This document shows positions 58,956 through 64,000 of a DNA stretch of 64,000 nucleotides, one piece after another. A model generated the notes under the pieces. It was not told the origin of the DNA. It saw only the letters and a program-made list of their open reading frames with translations, and did not search any database. Source of the DNA: Microvelia longipes. Its lineage: Eukaryota; Arthropoda; Insecta; Hemiptera; Veliidae. The DNA lies in the NCBI GenBank assembly GCA_018340805.1, contig JACMZG010000008.1:22217144-22281143 (forward strand), in the 5' to 3' direction. The position numbers and the translations under genes were made by a program. Every line of letters begins with the position of its first letter. Position 1 is the stretch's first letter.

Positions 58956-59892
58956 TAATGCTGGAGTGAAAAGGAGCAGGCGAATAATAAATTCAATAAT
59001 TGACTAGATATTCTGAAAAATAGTTCTAAAAGCCAAGTTTTTTTTAAAAAAAGTTGAAAGCCATTATCTTACAGCGGTCGAGTACCACATCTTATTTTCT
59101 TTAACATCTTGAAAAACCTCTATTGAAGCCTCTTTATTGAATAAAATGAACTTTTGAAATGATAATTTGAGAAGGGAAAGAATTTATGTTAAAGGAGAGA
59201 TAAGAGTTGTTGGGCCCTGTAGGGTGGTGAGGAGAAGGGCAGTAACAAGCCCTTGATGTCAGGCTGAGTAGCTGTCAGGGTCAGGGTATAAGTAGAACGG
59301 CTAGAAGGAGCCTTTTCTTCTACTTAAGAAACACAGGGGTGTGGCCGTGTTACTCTTCATATTACAAGCTCTGTTGTCTTTAAGTTTACTACATACTTCA
59401 AAATGTACTTTACTATATTGCTATTATAAGGAACTTCACTATCATTTTACTACGATTACTTCCACACGACAGTTAACTGTTAAAACTTTCATATGGTGGA
59501 ATGAAGATTAGATTGACTAGGATTAAAGACACTAAGCTTAATGAACTTTTAAACAGTTAAGTTAATCTATCCAGCCATTAAATTATCTTTCAGTCTACTT
59601 TTTATTACTTAATCAATATTTTTGTTTAATAGCCCCATTTATATTTTTTTCGTGCTTTCTTCAAAAACCTTTTATATTAAGAGTGTTTTTTTTTTTTATA
59701 AATTCTTATTTTAATTAATTAATTCTTATTTTATTTAATTAATTCTTATTTTTTTATTTAATTCTTATTTTAATTAATTAATTCTTATTTTATTAAATTA
59801 TTTGGAGTCTTTTACCAACATTAAATTGAATGGTAGATCTGAACTCTACTATGATTGTAAAAAGAATCACTAAACCTGTTACTAATTTAAAC
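58956..59892. other. No recognised gene; local GC-richer segment
   Basis: 59195-59350 is richer in G+C (GGGCCCTGTAGGGTGG, CAGGGTCAGGGTATAAGTAG) than its surroundings. Five TTAATTCTTATTTT units form a small tandem array at 59700-59790. Confidence 0.5.
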
Positions 59893-60025
59893 AATAACCT
59901 ATTTAAAAAGGTTATATTTACCGCAAGTTGAAGAAGCAATCGAAGAATCAGCTACCGTCGATACTTGCTGTTGGATATAAATATCCCTGGACCGGTTTCG
60001 GCATAACGCCATCATCAGCAGGCCA

Positions 60026-60562
60026 ATCCACATCACCAAGGCCAATCCACGCCATCATCCAGGCCATCAAACAACAGCCTTCAAAACAAACAATAATATA
60101 GGTAACAAACTAACACATAACTCCAATAACCCAAATAACTCAAATTTATATAACCAAAGTGGAGTTTTACAAGAGATAACTTGCAAAGATTGCCAACAAA
60201 ATTATATAGGTAGAACATATCGTACACTAAACACTAGGTATAAAGAGCACTTACGCTCATTCATAAAAGATAAATCAGATTCTAACTTTGCCAACCACCT
60301 TCGCACACACGGACACGAACCAGACACAATGTCAAACTCTATGAAACTGCTACACAAACAATCAAAAGGACCTAAACTTGACGTACTTGAAAGACTAGAA
60401 ATATACAAACACAGAATTACTGACAAGACAATTATTAACGAACAACTTACTTTCAATTCGGACATTACTTTTTCGGTACTCAAACCAGCACTTGACAAAA
60501 AACGAAAACGGGAAAACCATGACACCAGTGCACATCATAATAAAAGACACAAAGCATCATAA
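60026..60562 (+). CDS. GIY-YIG endonuclease domain of a Penelope-like element (partial)
   Basis: The frame is open from the left inverted repeat to the stop at 60562. There is no start for the true protein because its N-terminal reverse transcriptase has been lost. Key residues: GVLQEITCKDC (a GIY-like start with Leu where Tyr is usual), QNYIGRTYRTLNTRYKEH (YIG, catalytic Arg and the EH), SNFANHLRTHGHEP (completing a CC..HH zinc-linked arrangement typical of Penelope endonucleases), and LDVLERLEIYKHR. The C-terminus is basic (KKRKRENHD, KRHKAS). The domain nicks target DNA during Penelope retrotransposition. An ATG at 60329 gives a 77-residue frame but is internal to the domain. Confidence 0.88.
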   Translation: MHITKANPRHHPGHQTTAFKTNNNIGNKLTHNSNNPNNSNLYNQSGVLQEITCKDCQQNYIGRTYRTLNTRYKEHLRSFIKDKSDSNFANHLRTHGHEPDTMSNSMKLLHKQSKGPKLDVLERLEIYKHRITDKTIINEQLTFNSDITFSVLKPALDKKRKRENHDTSAHHNKRHKAS

Positions 60563-60755
60563 CGCCAGATGGCTCACCCGCACACCTGACTCACACACCT
60601 GACTACTCAGGGTCACGACCTTGACTCAGTACACATTCCCTTTATAAACCCCTTCCTACTTCCTCCCTTATCTTCAGAGGGCTCGTCGTGCTCATTGAGA
60701 CTAGAAGTTAATCACTGATTTAACTTTATTAGTTGAGAGCTCGAGTGTTGCCCCG

Positions 60756-60792
60756 CCTGCTGATGATGGCGTTATGCCGAAACCGGTCCAGG
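60756..60792 (+). ncRNA. Hammerhead-ribozyme-like motif in the Penelope terminal repeat
   Basis: Elements in order: CCTG (60756-60759, stem I), CTGATGA core (60760-60766), an extra T, GGC/GCC stem II (60768-60770 with 60776-60778), GAAA (60779-60782), CCGG (60783-60786), TC cleavage site (60787-60788), and CAGG (60789-60792) pairing with CCTG. Stem III ACCGGT is self-complementary, so cleavage would need a dimer, as reported for minimal hammerheads in Penelope-like elements. The unpaired T before stem II departs from the consensus. The inverted left repeat carries the same motif on the minus strand near 59987-60024. Confidence 0.6.
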
Positions 60793-60853
60793 GATATTTA
60801 TATCCAACAGCAAGTATCGACGGTAGCTGATTCTTCGATTGAATAACCTATTT

Positions 60854-61839
60854 CATGACGATTTAGACCTTCACGGTTATGACCGCGCAGTATTCATATA
60901 TAGAATTTAAAAGGGCGATAAAATTGCAAACCTCGAGCTGGCATTCGATTCCAGCTTGGATTGCAATCTCTGGATGGTTTCCCTACCTAGCCAGTCAAGC
61001 CACATTAACTGTGCTAACTGTACTACTTGTAATCACTGTTACAAGTAGTAACACTGTTATTATGATTTACTGTGTTAATCATAATACATACATATCAAAT
61101 TGTCTAAAGTAAAGTTACCGAGCGAACTTAAAACCTTTTCTGAATAATGTGGAAATGTTAAAGAGACGAGAAAAGTTTATCTTTATGACTTCATATTCAT
61201 CCTTAAGAAACTAATTTACACATTTTAGAATTGATTTACACAGACAAGCATGACAAAAAAACTATTATACCTGTACTATGTTTTACCTGTATTCTTAAAA
61301 TTTTAAATTATATGTACCTATCCCTATTAGTTTGTAATTTGTTACACAGAAGAAAATGCCTGCACTATTTTTAGCTTTGTTTCCATATTTAAATTTTCTC
61401 GGTAAATTAAGAGGTGTAAACGAAAGTTATGATTCTTGATAAATTATTTATGTGTTACTTTGGTAAGCTATTCATCAATCTATGATGATGATTAAACTTA
61501 AAATATTACGTAAATGGGGATTAATATTATAGGTAAGTTGCACAACTCTATCCAACTGGTTAAGAATAAGTTAAATTTTCACAAGGAACTCACCCACTCC
61601 TTCTCTTGTTAGGCTGGTTTGAGTTTTCCCAAAAACTTATTTAAGCCTTTATTATCTTTAATCTTTTATAAAATCTTGTTAAATCTGTTTATTTAACAGC
61701 TTCAAGTAAAAAAGATTTACTTCGTAATTATCAATTTTAATGATGTTTTTAATGAAATGAAAATTTTGATATGTTATGTTAATAAATCTGATGTTATGTT
61801 ATTGAATTTAAAGCTTTGCATAAGCAAAAAACTAAACAT
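60854..61839. other. No recognised gene
   Basis: The first 60 bp (GACGATTTAGACCTTCACGG, ATGACCGCGCAG) match the repeat of the 37.3 kb palindrome. The rest is unrecognised. Confidence 0.5.
61021..61050. repeat. Perfect 12-bp inverted repeat
   Basis: TACTACTTGTAA, loop TCACTG, TTACAAGTAGTA. It lies about 180 bp beyond the Penelope-like element. Confidence 0.75.
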
Positions 61840-61900
61840 CAACTTTTTTTCATCAATGTCAACGTTTCGGCCCCTAGGGATTTAGAACATCGATAAACAA
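61840..61900 (-). mobile_element. Relic of a Penelope-type terminus
   Basis: On the minus strand a CCCTAGGGG hairpin precedes CCGAAACGTTGAC. The last part matches the GAAACG end of hammerhead-like termini; the CTGANGA part is eroded (CTAAATC). Confidence 0.35.
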
Positions 61901-62297
61901 TTTGGTGTCAGTATGTAAACAATTATGAGTTAGTGGATGTGTACATTTCCTGAAAACACGCTGCAGATCAAACGGCATATTTAATTTTGAAACTTGTTAA
62001 AAAAATCAGGTCTTGTGAGAGAAAGAACTAATTACATTTTGGGGTTAATCCAACACGCCATATCAAAATTTCATTCATTCTTCAAAGGTTTTAAAAGATA
62101 AAAAAAATACAAAAAAAAATATTTTTTTGATAAAAAGGTTTAATATAATAATAAAAAGTGCTAATTTCATTTTGAATTGAAAGAGACCACACCCGTGGCT
62201 TGTTAAATTAGTCTAAAAAACTATTGGTAAAATTATAAAGATCCTGTCTTATCGTATTATAATATCCTATTTGATTGAAATTATACTTATTGTATTT

Positions 62298-62300
<3 letters not shown>

Positions 62301-62352
<52 letters not shown>

Positions 62353-62361
62353 TATATATAT

Positions 62362-62410
<49 letters not shown>
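62301..62410. repeat. (AT)n microsatellite
   Basis: About 110 bp of AT with two slips, abutting a 5Sr head fragment. Confidence 0.95.
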
Positions 62411-62412
<2 letters not shown>

Positions 62413-62419
62413 TCGTGTT

Positions 62420-62650
62420 TGCACTAAACTCCGAAACCGGATTTCAAATCTCTAGCATCCGTTCTGGATGTTTTTATTCCCCTATAGTTTGAGTGGTTTT
62501 AAAAAGTCGTTTGTCTGTATGTGTATCTATTATCATAGCTCTTTGTGTATCTATTATCATATTATCTAGTGTGTTTTTGTGTTAGAGAGTTTCAACTTGG
62601 TTCCAAAATCAATCATTAGGTCTAGTTATGAGGAATCGTCTTTTATCTTT
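62420..62650 (+). mobile_element. 5Sr head fragment next to (AT)n
   Basis: CTCCGAAACCGGATTTCAAAT, AGTTTGAGTGGTTTTAAAAAG, GTCTGTATGTGTATCTATTATC (with a short duplication) and TAGAGAGTTTCAACTTGG follow 5Sr order and then stop. Confidence 0.6.
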
Positions 62651-62887
62651 ATAAGCCAGATTAAGTCAGGTATGGTCGAATTCCGTCCCATGCGTGATTG
62701 AGTTTACTTTTCTTTAAGCAAATGTCCTATCTTATATTTTCTATCTTAAACGTTCCTAAACGTTTTACGAACATTTTAATGATAATTTATATTTATAATT
62801 ATTTATATTAATTTAATAATTAAAACCTTACCCTCATACCATGTATTATATTTCAATTTTTAAATTTGTTACTGCAATACATTTTTT

Positions 62888-64000
<1,113 letters not shown>

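Larger units (their letters stand above)
59905..60841 (+). mobile_element. 5'-truncated Penelope-like element with inverted termini
   Basis: Near-perfect inverted repeats of about 87 bp (59937-60024 and 60755-60841) enclose a GIY-YIG ORF. An extra 32-bp tail (59905-59936) lies outside the left repeat. An exact 12-nt direct repeat AATAACCTATTT flanks the unit (59893-59904 and 60842-60853) and is the target-site duplication. Inverted terminal repeats plus a short one-sided tail are the known architecture of truncated Penelope-like copies. The reverse transcriptase is missing; only the C-terminal endonuclease remains. A hammerhead-like core lies in each inverted repeat. Confidence 0.9.

Overview
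The window is AT-rich nuclear DNA from an animal, most likely an arthropod. The evidence is a full coding set of an I-superfamily non-LTR retrotransposon, Penelope-like elements with a GIY-YIG endonuclease, dispersed Pol III-derived repeats, and very long (AT)n tracts. No bacterial, viral or organellar gene is visible and no complete host gene is recognisable. Most short open frames are translations of repeats or of (AT)n. Three short stretches with good splice signals (14.7, 34.2 and 38.4 kb, + strand) could be small exons of a host gene whose introns fill the window; this is tentative.

The sequence is dominated by five layers of mobile DNA. (1) Family '5Sr' is a repeat of about 780 bp with 15 or more copies. 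It carries an internal block resembling the promoter half of 5S rRNA, followed by a tail of GAGCGAAGCGAG motifs. (2) A composite repeat of about 1.9 kb occurs at 3.9-5.4 kb (inverted), 30.5-31.5, 39.1-40.9 and 62.9-64.0 kb (cut by the window end). Its order is a B-box-like head, an (AT)n tract, a CRE/MARE-bearing module shared with 5Sr, three tandem units, tRNA-like units and a fold-back module. Solo fold-back modules occur elsewhere. (3) A frameshifted I-type element lies on the minus strand at 42.5-47.3 kb, and two older LINE relics lie at 25.1 and 49.3-50.1 kb. (4) Penelope-like and retrozyme-like insertions lie at 51.07-51.56, 53.19-53.69 and 59.9-60.84 kb, with a related palindrome at 38.7-39.0 kb. 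Several contain hammerhead-ribozyme cores, and two are flanked by exact 12-nt target duplications. (5) A 1.18 kb terminal fold-back DNA element lies at 6.57-7.75 kb.

By regions: 0-3.8 kb, mostly unrecognised with repeat relics; 3.9-10 kb, composite, 5Sr and fold-back DNA; 10-20 kb, fold-back modules, 5Sr copies and a microexon candidate; 20-38 kb, 5Sr copies, LINE relic, composite 2 and long unrecognised stretches; 38-41 kb, Penelope-type palindrome and composite 3; 42.5-50 kb, LINEs; 50.7-54.7 kb, two 5Sr copies each split by a ribozyme-bearing insertion; 55-64 kb, microsatellites, 5Sr remnants, the GIY-YIG Penelope copy and composite 4.

The parts relate as insertion strata: ribozyme elements sit inside 5Sr copies, a poly(A)-only insertion sits inside a fold-back module, and (AT)n tracts have travelled as part of the composite. 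All statements come from reading the sequence by eye; no alignment or folding program was run.
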